Below, piece by piece: positions 35,308 through 42,905 of a DNA stretch of 63,257 nucleotides; positions within the stretch are counted from its first letter, which is position 1; the number at the start of each line of letters is the position of its first letter. The notes under the pieces were generated by a model that made no database searches, was not told the DNA's origin, and saw nothing but the letters and a program-made list of their open reading frames with translations. The stretch is from CALVUP01 sp964422195 (GTDB taxonomy: Bacteria; Bacillota_I; Bacilli_A; RF39; UBA660). A program made the translations under genes and the position numbers. The DNA lies in contig CAYRAF010000002.1 of NCBI GenBank assembly GCA_964422195.1, forward strand, positions 1 to 63,257, written 5' to 3'.

Positions 35308-35656
35308 AATCCTTTGCTTTAAAGAACAAAGAAAATATAAACGTAAAGATTATTGCCGCAGTAATTCCTGAAGCAGTTAAATTAAACATACCTGTAAGTA
35401 AGCCTATAAAACCATATTTTTCTGCTTGAGCAAGTGCTCCATGTATGAGTAAATGTCCAAAACTAGTAATAGGTACCATAGCTCCTCCACCAACATATAA
35501 AACTATTTTATCATATATATTAAATATATCTAAGAATGCTCCTACACATACAAATAAACTTGTTATATGCCCTGCGGTAAGTTTTGTGTTATCTAATATT
35601 ATCTGTCCCAACAAGCAAACAAAACCTGCGAATAAGAATGAATATAAATATATCAT
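35306..35656 (-). CDS. spoVAE: Stage V sporulation protein AE
   Basis: Small integral membrane protein of the channel that moves Ca-dipicolinate into the forespore. Residues show the family pattern YLYSFLFAGFVCLLGQIILDNTKLT at the start, then GAMVPITSFGHLLIHGA near 55 and GLLTGMFNLTASGITAAI near 82; about four helices in 116 residues. The ATG overlaps the spoVAD stop by 4 bases. Only spoVAC, AD and AE are present, the minimal set seen in clostridia. Confidence 0.93.
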   Translation of the reverse strand: MIYLYSFLFAGFVCLLGQIILDNTKLTAGHITSLFVCVGAFLDIFNIYDKIVLYVGGGAMVPITSFGHLLIHGALAQAEKYGFIGLLTGMFNLTASGITAAIIFTFIFSLFFKAKD

Positions 35657-36648
35657 TTTACCATCTCCAAACTAATAGCATGAGCAGTAGCTAAAATATT
35701 TTGTTTTTGATAAACCATTGTAGGTGAAAACAAAGCTCCTGTAGCTACCAAAAGAACTCGTTTTAGTTTCCCCTCTTCCATCTTTTTTAATATATAACTA
35801 TAATTTACTAAAGCACTACAAACAGGTCCTGACCCACCAGCTAAAACTTCCTTTTGTTCTTCTAAATCATAAAGCATAGTACCACAATCATCATAATTCT
35901 TATATATATCCATCTTATATTCTCCTTGCATATAATCTACTAATATTTTTTTACCATATTGTCCTAAATCACCTGTCAATATTAAATCATAATAATCAGG
36001 ATTTCTTTTCAAATCACTTAAATGTCTATAAATTGTATCAGCTGCTGCTGGGGCCATAACTGCTCCCATATTAAAAGGATCTTTAACACCCATATCTATT
36101 ATTTTACCAATAGTAGAACTTTCTACTCTTATATTGCTTTTTTCTCTTGATAGTAAAGCACTTGCTCCACCAGTCGATGTAAATGTCGCAGTTGATGGTT
36201 TAGGCGCCCCATACTCTGTAGGATTTCTAAATTGTTTTTCCGATGACATATTGTGTGAACTTACTGAAGTAATACAATTATCTATTTGTTTTGCCTCTAT
36301 GAAGTTAGATGCTATAATCATTCCCTCAATACTCGTAGAACATGCACCATAAATTCCTAAGAATGGTAAGTTATATTTTTCAAGTCCATAACTGGATGAA
36401 GTTATTTGATTAAGTAAATCTCCAGAAATAAGTAAATCTATATTGTTTTTTTGTTTATTTGCTTTATCAAGAAGTATATCAACACTTTCTTCTAATAATT
36501 TTGCTTCTGCTTGTTCCCAAGATTTTTCTCCATTATACAAATCGTTGTAACTTTTATCAAAAAAACTTCCAAGTGGTCCTTTTTTTTCATAAGGACCTGC
36601 TACTGTTGCTGTATTATTTATATATACATTATTATATTTAAATGTCAT
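35653..36648 (-). CDS. spoVAD: Stage V sporulation protein AD
   Basis: Thiolase-fold protein of the SpoVA complex that binds dipicolinic acid. Family segments: TATVAGPYEKKGPLGSFFD at the start, LISGDLLNQITSSSYGL near 70, FLGIYGACSTSIEGM near 95, and MGAVMAPAAADTI near 200. At 331 residues it is of normal length. One base separates it from spoVAC and it overlaps spoVAE, so all three are co-translated. In spore formers this operon is driven by the forespore sigma factor SigG; no such promoter could be identified with confidence. Confidence 0.95.
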   Translation of the reverse strand: MTFKYNNVYINNTATVAGPYEKKGPLGSFFDKSYNDLYNGEKSWEQAEAKLLEESVDILLDKANKQKNNIDLLISGDLLNQITSSSYGLEKYNLPFLGIYGACSTSIEGMIIASNFIEAKQIDNCITSVSSHNMSSEKQFRNPTEYGAPKPSTATFTSTGGASALLSREKSNIRVESSTIGKIIDMGVKDPFNMGAVMAPAAADTIYRHLSDLKRNPDYYDLILTGDLGQYGKKILVDYMQGEYKMDIYKNYDDCGTMLYDLEEQKEVLAGGSGPVCSALVNYSYILKKMEEGKLKRVLLVATGALFSPTMVYQKQNILATAHAISLEMVK

Positions 36649-36649
36649 A

Positions 36650-37090
36650 TTAACCTCCCATTATTAAAAATCTTATCATACCAAATATCCAAGCTGATAC
36701 TACACCATATAGAATAACAGATCCAGATAGTTTAAAAATATTACTTCCTATTCCAAATATTGGACCTTCTGTTTTATATTCCATACCAGAACTCATCATT
36801 GAATGAGCAAATCCTGTTATAGGAATAATAAGTCCGCATCTACAGAAAGTAACCCATTTGTCAAAAAAGCCTAATGCCGTAAACAAACAAGCAAAGAATA
36901 TTAAAGTAACTGTTCCAAATATAGCAGCATCAGAAGCTGAAATATGCAAAAAATAAGAATATATATCAATTAACCCTTGTTCTATTACACCAACAATTCC
37001 TCCTGTTATAAAAGCAATAATACCATTTTTTATACGTTGTTCTTTCGGTTTATGCCTATCTACCAATTCGTTATAATCTTTTATTCTCAC
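36650..37090 (-). CDS. spoVAC: Stage V sporulation protein AC
   Basis: Membrane subunit of the SpoVA dipicolinate channel; the Bacillus protein has mechanosensitive channel activity. After a charged start (LVDRHKPKEQRIKN) come about four helices, with the conserved IPITGFAHSMMSSGMEYKTEGPI near 94. The 146-residue length is typical. It starts the spoVAC-AD-AE unit; upstream is an unknown gene ending in its own terminator, so a promoter for spoVA should lie between 37091 and 37150. Confidence 0.94.
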   Translation of the reverse strand: MRIKDYNELVDRHKPKEQRIKNGIIAFITGGIVGVIEQGLIDIYSYFLHISASDAAIFGTVTLIFFACLFTALGFFDKWVTFCRCGLIIPITGFAHSMMSSGMEYKTEGPIFGIGSNIFKLSGSVILYGVVSAWIFGMIRFLIMGG

Positions 37091-37148
37091 ACTATCACCG
37101 TCCTAAAACTATTATGGTAATAATTAGTAATTTTTATACAAAAGAAAA

Positions 37149-37166
37149 AACTACTTTACGTAGTTC
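37149..37166 (-). terminator. Terminator of the 164-residue unknown gene
   Basis: Stem AACTAC/GTAGTT with 5-base loop, then TTTTC on the minus strand; it includes the stop at 37151. Confidence 0.75.
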
Positions 37167-37645
37167 TGCATATTTGTACTCATTGATAGTTTTTTTGTTT
37201 TTGCTTTAAGTCCAGCTTTTTTAGCAGTAACACTTTCAAGTTTTTCTCTAAGCATTGCTTCTTCATTATCACAATCGTTTAATAATAATTCTGTTTCTAT
37301 TGGTTCCCATAAAGTAAGTAATTCTTCTTTTCTAAGATAAGTTATATCTTTATAATCTATATTATGAGCTTCTAGGCAACTAGTAAAATCACTTTTACCT
37401 TTAGAACGACCATATGGTTCATAAAGTGTTGCAATAGGTTCATCAGTAAAAACATCACAACGTTGTATTCTAGCAGCAGTATGACTAAATGCTCCACATG
37501 TAAGATCTATTCCATAACATAAATGATTGTTTACTATTCTCAAGTATCTAATATCATGAAACTCCTCACTTTTTTCTTTAGCAATTTTTACCTCTAAATC
37601 TGTTAATTCTTTATATGAAAGCTTACTTAAATCAATTTTTTCCAT
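37151..37645 (-). CDS. Hypothetical protein
   Basis: A 164-residue soluble protein. The first 35 residues are charged helix (LSYKELTDLEVKIAKEKSEE); a middle segment has several Cys residues (CYGIDLTCGAFSHTAARIQRC near 44-64) that might bind metal; the C-terminal quarter is a Lys/Glu helix. No family recognised. It sits between the PBECR-like nuclease and spoVAC with its own terminator and ribosome binding site AGGAGG, and shows no sporulation hallmark. Confidence 0.62.
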   Translation of the reverse strand: MEKIDLSKLSYKELTDLEVKIAKEKSEEFHDIRYLRIVNNHLCYGIDLTCGAFSHTAARIQRCDVFTDEPIATLYEPYGRSKGKSDFTSCLEAHNIDYKDITYLRKEELLTLWEPIETELLLNDCDNEEAMLREKLESVTAKKAGLKAKTKKLSMSTNMQNYVK

Positions 37646-37727
37646 AGTATATACCTCCTTGACTACCTATTATATATATAAACTTTTTAAAAGTAAAGAA
37701 AAAAGATATTTTAATTATCAAAAATTT

Positions 37728-38111
37728 CTAAATCTTCATTTTTATACTTTTTATAGTTTCTTTTTTCTTTCTATTGTTTATTTTAGATTCTTTTACAGGA
37801 TAAAAACTTTTTACTTTTAATTCTTTACCATCATCAACTCTGACTGCGACTAAAATATATTCGTTTAATCTTTTATAATATTCTAATCCTTTCTTATTTT
37901 TATCATAAAACACATAATCTGGTTTTCTTATTATTATACTTAACATTCTAACTGTATAATAGTAATCCTTTTTCCTTTTATATTGATGTAAATGTCTAGT
38001 TTTAGCATGAATAATAGCACTATCATATATTACTATCTTTTTATCCTTATGAGATTGAATATCCCACTTTTTTATAATTTCATCACTAATAATACCTAAT
38101 ACTTTCTTCAT
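37728..38111 (-). CDS. PBECR-fold nuclease-like protein
   Basis: A 127-residue basic protein matching the barnase/EndoU/colicin E5-D/RelE-like (PBECR) superfamily pattern: AIIHAKTRHLHQY near 32 (two His six residues apart in a helix), then the conserved IIRKPDYVFYD near 60 and strands LNEYILVAVRVDDG and LKVKSFYPV. In phages this fold forms RNA-cleaving toxins. It starts 21 bases after the terminator of a ~180-nt RNA, with AAGGAAG as ribosome site. No protein antitoxin is adjacent. Nuclease activity is inferred from fold alone. Confidence 0.55.
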   Translation of the reverse strand: MKKVLGIISDEIIKKWDIQSHKDKKIVIYDSAIIHAKTRHLHQYKRKKDYYYTVRMLSIIIRKPDYVFYDKNKKGLEYYKRLNEYILVAVRVDDGKELKVKSFYPVKESKINNRKKKETIKSIKMKI

Positions 38112-38131
38112 TTATCACTTCCTTTAGAATT

Positions 38132-38309
38132 AAAAAAAGCTTATACATAGAGTATAAACTTTTAATATTTGCAATAAGCCATGCATCACTTTGGCATCTC
38201 ATCAGATATATTCATATCCTACACTTAAGACTTTATGTCCGCGATAGTCGATGTCTTTCTATCCTTTACTGCTATAATATATTATGCAACTAAATATAAT
38301 CACACATGC
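38132..38309 (-). ncRNA. ~180-nt noncoding RNA, class not identified
   Basis: The 256-base gap between sigF and the nuclease-like gene has a strong promoter and a terminator (10-bp stem AAGTTTATAC/GTATAAGCTT with one G-T pair, 38161-38137, then seven Ts). Inside are hairpins such as GCCA/TGGC near 38180-38197 and GAC/GTC around 38230-38250. The 5' region TTATATTT may pair with AAATATTAA near the 3' end, giving a closed, bulged rod. Size and layout would suit 6S RNA; a riboswitch or an RNA antitoxin for the next gene are alternatives. Confidence 0.65.
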
Positions 38310-38315
38310 ATTAGT

Positions 38316-38344
38316 ATTGTACTATTATTTTTATATAAAGTCAA
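38316..38344 (-). promoter_or_regulatory. Promoter of the ~180-nt RNA
   Basis: Minus strand: TTGACT (38344-38339), 17-base spacer, TACAAT (38321-38316); start near 38309. Confidence 0.88.
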
Positions 38345-38367
38345 TTCAAAACATTTATTTATACTTT

Positions 38368-39030
38368 TTATGTTGATATATCATAAGTTAATCCTTTTTT
38401 TAATTTTTGTAATATTTTTGTTTCTTTTCTAGAAACTTGCACTTGTGAAAGTCCAAGTTTGTTTGATGTCTCACTTTGAGTTAAATCATTAAAGTATCTT
38501 TCTTCTACAAGTTTCTTTTCTTCATCTGTTAAATTACTTAGTTCTGTTTTTAAGTCTTGTATATCTTCATTATAAGCTTTTTCTTCTGTAAATACCTTAT
38601 TATATAATAGTTCTTCATCATCATCATTTTCATAATTTAAACTCATAATAAACTGATTAGCTTCCTCAACTTCCATTAACTTTTTTTCATCTATCTCTAA
38701 AAACAATGATAATTCCGCTGTTGTTGGAGCACGCATTAATCTTTGAGATAATACTTCTTTTGCTTTATCTATTGATTGGTTTAGTTTTATATATTCACGA
38801 GATATTTTGATATTCTTATCTTCTCTAACAAACTTTTTAACTTCACCTAATATAGAAAAATAGGCATATGTTGAAAATTTAACGTTTGCATTTTCATCAA
38901 AGTTTTCATGAGCTTTTAATAATCCTAGTATACCTGCCTGATATAAATCATCTTTATCATAAAATGAAGTATATTTTTTTATTACTGAATATATTAATTT
39001 TTCATAAACTAAAATATCGTCATTAGTCAT
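38368..39030 (-). CDS. sigF: Sporulation RNA polymerase sigma factor (SigF type)
   Basis: Sigma-70 factor of the SigB/SigF/SigG branch. Region 2: YDKDDLYQAGILGLLKAHENFD near 24 and KFSTYAYFSILGEVKKFVRED near 51; region 3 with LNQSIDKA near 83; region 4: LTDEEKKLVEERYFNDLTQSETSNKLGLSQVQVSRKE near 165. At 220 residues it is shorter than Bacillus SigF. It follows spoIIAA directly (12 bases), where Bacillus has spoIIAB in between. SigG is an alternative, but the gene order next to spoIIAA and spoVA favours SigF. Confidence 0.88.
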   Translation of the reverse strand: MTNDDILVYEKLIYSVIKKYTSFYDKDDLYQAGILGLLKAHENFDENANVKFSTYAYFSILGEVKKFVREDKNIKISREYIKLNQSIDKAKEVLSQRLMRAPTTAELSLFLEIDEKKLMEVEEANQFIMSLNYENDDDEELLYNKVFTEEKAYNEDIQDLKTELSNLTDEEKKLVEERYFNDLTQSETSNKLGLSQVQVSRKETKILQKLKKGLTYDIST

Positions 39031-39042
39031 AATATCACCCTT

Positions 39043-39378
39043 TTATATATTTATAATATTAAATGCTTGTAATTCATTGTCGCTTTTACTTAAGTTTTTA
39101 AAATATTTTTGTTTTATATTAGAATTATTATTTATTCCACATATTACAACTTTACCATCTACTTTAGCAATATATCTATATTCATTCATAATTAACTCAA
39201 TACCAGTATTATCAATGCTTTCTAAATTACTTAAGTTAATTACTAAATATTTTAATCCTTTACTTTCAACTAAGTTTGTTACTTCATTTTTAAAATATTT
39301 AGAAGTATTTTTATCTAGATTACCAAACAACCTAATAAATAATATACCTCTTCTTACTTCCATATTTATATCTAACAA
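39043..39378 (-). CDS. spoIIAA: Anti-sigma factor antagonist SpoIIAA
   Basis: STAS-domain protein that frees SigF from its anti-sigma kinase SpoIIAB. The 111 residues line up over their length with Bacillus SpoIIAA (ILFIRLFGNLDKNTS, LVINLSNLESIDNTG). However, the phosphorylated Ser58 of the DSSG motif is Asn here (DNTG), so the normal phosphorylation switch should not work. No spoIIAB follows. Translation starts at TTG (39378), with GAGGTG 5 bases before it; the next ATG is too far from that site. Confidence 0.85.
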   Translation of the reverse strand: MLDINMEVRRGILFIRLFGNLDKNTSKYFKNEVTNLVESKGLKYLVINLSNLESIDNTGIELIMNEYRYIAKVDGKVVICGINNNSNIKQKYFKNLSKSDNELQAFNIINI

Positions 39379-39456
39379 AATATCACCTCGTTAATAAAAT
39401 ATAGAACAATTTTTATTTTTTTTATACACTTTCGACAAAGCATATCATTTTTTTCT

Positions 39457-40809
39457 CTAAATTTTTAAGACCCTCTTAATAATCATAATTAATGATAATG
39501 ACATTACAGAAAAAACATCATTATTTTTATGTTCTTTATCTTTTTTTGCTTCTTGTTTATTGCCCTTAATAACACTTTCTTCAGTATCTATAGATATTTT
39601 TTCTAATTCTTTAATACGACTATTATTATTAATTCTATAACTTTCCATCATTTCTTCCAAATCTAAAGTAATATAAATAGAAACTACAAAATCATTATAT
39701 GAATAAGTTATTTTATATAACCCATTTTTATTTATATTAATACTATCCTTTATCTTAATTTTACTTTTTTCTATATTGGTATCATTAATTACATCATATA
39801 AATTATAATCCCTTGATTTAATAACATAATTATCTTTAAAATTAATCATATATCTGTTCTTTACCTTATAATAAACTCTATATTTATTTTCATCTTTTAT
39901 ATATCCATCTTTTTCTACATAATAATCATCTAAATAATATCTTTCTTCCTTATAATACTTATATTTTATATCTTTATATGAGTATAAGCTATATGAATCT
40001 ATTAATTGTAATGACGGATCATCTATTTTCTCTTCTTTTGTAATAACGTTTTCATCATAATAAATATCTTTTAAATAATCCTTTAATAAAATATTTAATT
40101 TATAGCCATTATCCTCATTATTATATATATTAGCATTCATAATAATATCAATATAATTTTTTAATTTATTCTTATTATTATCTAAAATATCTACACTAAA
40201 ACTAGTATTATCAGTACCATAATTATCTGTTAAATATATTTCTATATTTATATTTTCTATATCATAATTATCTTTTAAATCTATAGTAAAATCCTGGCTT
40301 TTTGTTACTTCCATAAAACCATTATTTAAAAAATTATCACTTATTTTTTCTTTATTTAAACAGTTTCTACAAATAAGTTCATAATCTATTTTTTCTTTAT
40401 TATTAAAAATTTTTATCTCTAAAAATCTTAGTATATCTCTTGAACCATTGATATTATTAAAATTTAAATATCTTATTGGTAATCTATTTGCATATTCATA
40501 TATAGTTTTAGTTTGTATAACTCTCCCTTTTTTTTCTTCTGGTTTTTCTTTACTCCATGAAGAGTATTCAGTTTCTATTGATTCTCCACTTTTATATGGA
40601 TATTCATCTATATTCTCATCTTCAATATAGTATTTATCACTGTAAATATTTTCTTTTCTATAAAATTTATATCTATATTCTTCTTCATAATTAATATTTG
40701 GTTTCGAAGATAAATATCTAATTCTTTCATTTCCATAATATGTAGCAGCATTAACCATATTTGGAATTATTATATTTAATATGATAAATAAACTAATTAA
40801 TTTTTTCAT
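39457..40809 (-). CDS. Large secreted or anchored protein, unknown function
   Basis: A 450-residue protein with a signal peptide (KKLISLFIILNIIIPNMVNA, cleavage after AATYY region) and a hydrophobic C-terminal segment (FSVMSLSLIMIIKRVLKI) that could be an anchor. The body is very rich in Tyr, Lys, Asn, Asp and Ile, with short alternating strands, suggesting beta-rich repeats, and one pair of Cys (CRNC near 150). Repeated phrases such as YYLDDYYVEKDGYIKDENKYR point to irregular internal repetition. No family recognised. It lies between spoIIAA and the divergent exporter. Confidence 0.65.
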   Translation of the reverse strand: MKKLISLFIILNIIIPNMVNAATYYGNERIRYLSSKPNINYEEEYRYKFYRKENIYSDKYYIEDENIDEYPYKSGESIETEYSSWSKEKPEEKKGRVIQTKTIYEYANRLPIRYLNFNNINGSRDILRFLEIKIFNNKEKIDYELICRNCLNKEKISDNFLNNGFMEVTKSQDFTIDLKDNYDIENINIEIYLTDNYGTDNTSFSVDILDNNKNKLKNYIDIIMNANIYNNEDNGYKLNILLKDYLKDIYYDENVITKEEKIDDPSLQLIDSYSLYSYKDIKYKYYKEERYYLDDYYVEKDGYIKDENKYRVYYKVKNRYMINFKDNYVIKSRDYNLYDVINDTNIEKSKIKIKDSININKNGLYKITYSYNDFVVSIYITLDLEEMMESYRINNNSRIKELEKISIDTEESVIKGNKQEAKKDKEHKNNDVFSVMSLSLIMIIKRVLKI

Positions 40810-40945
40810 ATTCCTCCTTATAATACTCCCCTTTTATTCCTAAATATTTTAAATCATAAACATCACATCCTTTACTTTCATATTCATATATATTAATTCT
40901 CTAATAATTAAGAATTCCCAATTTTTTTCTGTTAATAAAAATATA

Positions 40946-40974
40946 TTGACATAATAATAAAAACATGTTAAATT
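40946..40974 (+). promoter_or_regulatory. Promoter of the leader peptide/ABC exporter unit
   Basis: Perfect TTGACA (40946-40951), 17-base spacer, TAAATT (40969-40974) with extended -10 TG at 40966-40967. Start near 40981, about 26 bases before the leader ATG. Confidence 0.85.
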
Positions 40975-41006
40975 ATATGTGAATTTAAAGAGAAAGGAGT
41001 GGGAAA

Positions 41007-41102
41007 ATGAAGACAAGATTAAAAATATTTTTTAATAATCATTTTTTAGTAGTTGATAAGAATAAGAAGGAAATCTTACTTTGTTTTCCTACTTTTTCGT
41101 AA
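41007..41102 (+). CDS. 31-codon leader peptide
   Basis: A short frame with an excellent ribosome binding site (AAGGAG, 40994-40999) 7 bases before ATG. The peptide starts MKTRLKIFFNNHFLVV, has a Lys-rich middle and ends LLCFPTFS. It is not hydrophobic enough for a membrane helix. The sequence coding for LVVD contains the antiterminator strand of the following hairpin system, so its translation should decide whether the exporter is transcribed. An exported peptide substrate of the transporter is the alternative. Confidence 0.78.
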   Translation: MKTRLKIFFNNHFLVVDKNKKEILLCFPTFS

Positions 41103-41138
41103 AGAAAACTTTTCAACTACTATATAGTAGTTTTTTTT
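41046..41138 (+). promoter_or_regulatory. Transcription attenuator of the ABC exporter
   Basis: Two exclusive structures. Terminator: AACTACT (41115-41121), loop ATAT, AGTAGTT (41126-41132), then a T run. Antiterminator: TAGTAGTTGA (41047-41056, inside the leader frame) pairs perfectly over 10 bases with TCAACTACTA (41113-41122), which destroys the terminator. A ribosome moving through codons 14-17 masks the first strand (terminator forms); one stalled earlier leaves it free (readthrough). AGGAGG of the exporter follows immediately. Confidence 0.82.
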
Positions 41139-41150
41139 AGGAGGTAATAT

Positions 41151-42890
41151 ATGAAAAAATTAAAAGAATATTTACCTCTATGGGATCTTATAAAAAAAGA
41201 TAAAATTAAGTTGTTATTTGCCTCAATAATAATTTTCATTGCTGGATTAAGTAGTATCTTTACAGGGTATTTAAATGGTGCGGCAATAGAAGCAGTAACT
41301 AATAATTCTATAAAAAATGCCATAACATATTTAGGAATTTATTTCTTCATAGAATTGTTTGTTGAAGGATATTTATACTTATTAGGTCACAAAATGTTAT
41401 TAAAAGTAGAAAGCAAACTAACTAGAACTATTAGTTTTGAAGCATATAAAAAATCACTAAATCTTCCTGCGGTGGCATATGAAAAATATTCATCTGGTGA
41501 AATTATAAACAGGATTACTAGTGATGCAGAAACATTAAGTTTTACTTTTAAACAATTACTTGAAATGGTAGCTCACCTAATTAGTACAATCATAATATTT
41601 ATATATATTTTATTTAACTCAATTATTATAAGCTTATATATTTTATTATTTATGTTAGTTCTAATAATTGTAGTAAAAAAATATACACCTATTATGAAAA
41701 AAGTTAATAAAGAAAGAAAAAAAGGTCAAGATAGGTTTGTAGCAATAACAACAGAATCCATAAGAGGTATAAGAGAAATAAAAACATTAGGAATTAAACA
41801 TAATCTAATAAAAGACGTAAGAGATATTATAAAATACTTATTAAATAAGTCATATAAAGAAGTAGATGTTGATAATAAATTTAGAATAATTACTAAAACT
41901 TTAAGAGCCACTATGGAAGTTGGTACATTTATACTTTGTGCCATATTAGTTTATTATCAACAAATATCTCTAACATTCTTTATAGCAATGACATACTATA
42001 TATATAGATTTATGTATTTAATTGATTCTATTGAAGGGTTAACACAAACATATCAGAGAGTATCAGTTGCCTTAGGTAGAGTTAATGAAATACTACAAAA
42101 TAGATTATATAATGATGTTAAATTTGGTAATAAAAAACTTGTTAATCCAAAAGGAATTATTGAGTTTAAAAATGTATCATTTGCTTATCCAAAAGAAAAG
42201 CAAACACTTAATGATTTTAGCTTATCTATAGAGAGTAATAAAAAAATTGCTATTGTAGGTAAATCAGGTCAAGGAAAATCAACTTTATTTAATTTAATTA
42301 CTAGAATATTTGATGCTAAAAAAGGTAAAATTACTATTGATGGTATTAATATTAAAGAAATATGTGAAGATGATTTAAGAAAAGAAGTATCTATTATTAG
42401 GCAAGAACCATTTATTTTTAATAGATCAATCAAAGATAATTTTAAACTTATAAATCCAAAATTAACATTAGAACAAATAAGAAAATATACAAAGATGGCT
42501 TACTTAGATGATTATATAATGTCCCTACCAAAAGGTTATGATACCCTTCTTGGTGAAGGAGGAGTCAATCTTTCTGGAGGACAAAAACAAAGACTTTCTA
42601 TTGCAAGAACTCTTGCTAAAGAAAGTAAAATAATTTTATTTGATGAAGCAACAAGTGCCTTAGATAATGAATCACAAGAATATATCAAAAAATCAATTGA
42701 TAATTTAATAAAGGATCATACTGTAGTAATTGTAGCTCACAGACTTTCAACTATCATAGATGCAGATATTATTCATGTTGTAGATCAAGGAAAAATAGTT
42801 GCTAGTGGTAAACATGAAGAATTATTAAAAAATAGTAAAATCTATAAAAATTTATACGAAACTGAATCTTTAAATTCAAAAGAGATCTAA
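41151..42890 (+). CDS. ABC exporter (multidrug/lipid type), TM and ATPase fused
   Basis: Half-size exporter of 579 residues, acting as homodimer. The transmembrane domain (about 1-310) has six helices; the ATPase domain has Walker A VGKSGQGKST near 373, signature LSGGQKQRLSIARTL near 476 and Walker B IILFDEATSALD near 496, with the H-loop in VIVAHRLST near 529. Relatives export drugs, lipids or peptides. It is preceded by a leader peptide and attenuator, the arrangement typical of antibiotic-inducible resistance genes, which supports a drug-efflux role, although the substrate is unknown. Confidence 0.93.
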   Translation: MKKLKEYLPLWDLIKKDKIKLLFASIIIFIAGLSSIFTGYLNGAAIEAVTNNSIKNAITYLGIYFFIELFVEGYLYLLGHKMLLKVESKLTRTISFEAYKKSLNLPAVAYEKYSSGEIINRITSDAETLSFTFKQLLEMVAHLISTIIIFIYILFNSIIISLYILLFMLVLIIVVKKYTPIMKKVNKERKKGQDRFVAITTESIRGIREIKTLGIKHNLIKDVRDIIKYLLNKSYKEVDVDNKFRIITKTLRATMEVGTFILCAILVYYQQISLTFFIAMTYYIYRFMYLIDSIEGLTQTYQRVSVALGRVNEILQNRLYNDVKFGNKKLVNPKGIIEFKNVSFAYPKEKQTLNDFSLSIESNKKIAIVGKSGQGKSTLFNLITRIFDAKKGKITIDGINIKEICEDDLRKEVSIIRQEPFIFNRSIKDNFKLINPKLTLEQIRKYTKMAYLDDYIMSLPKGYDTLLGEGGVNLSGGQKQRLSIARTLAKESKIILFDEATSALDNESQEYIKKSIDNLIKDHTVVIVAHRLSTIIDADIIHVVDQGKIVASGKHEELLKNSKIYKNLYETESLNSKEI

Positions 42891-42905
42891 ATAGATCTCT
42901 TTTTA
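42881..42905. terminator. Bidirectional terminator between exporter and dacF
   Basis: 8-bp stem AGAGATCT/AGATCTCT with loop AAAT, followed by TTTTTATA; As before it give Ts on the minus strand. Confidence 0.9.

Noticed and set aside
38132..38309. Type III antitoxin repeats in the ~180-nt RNA
   Set aside because: I looked for tandem repeats and found only short, imperfect similarities (AAGGATAG, TAGGATAT), so I keep this only as a possibility.
38235..38432. 65-residue plus-strand frame near sigF
   Set aside because: Runs through the ~180-nt RNA, its promoter and the sigF end; hydrophobic only because of T-rich codons; no ribosome site.
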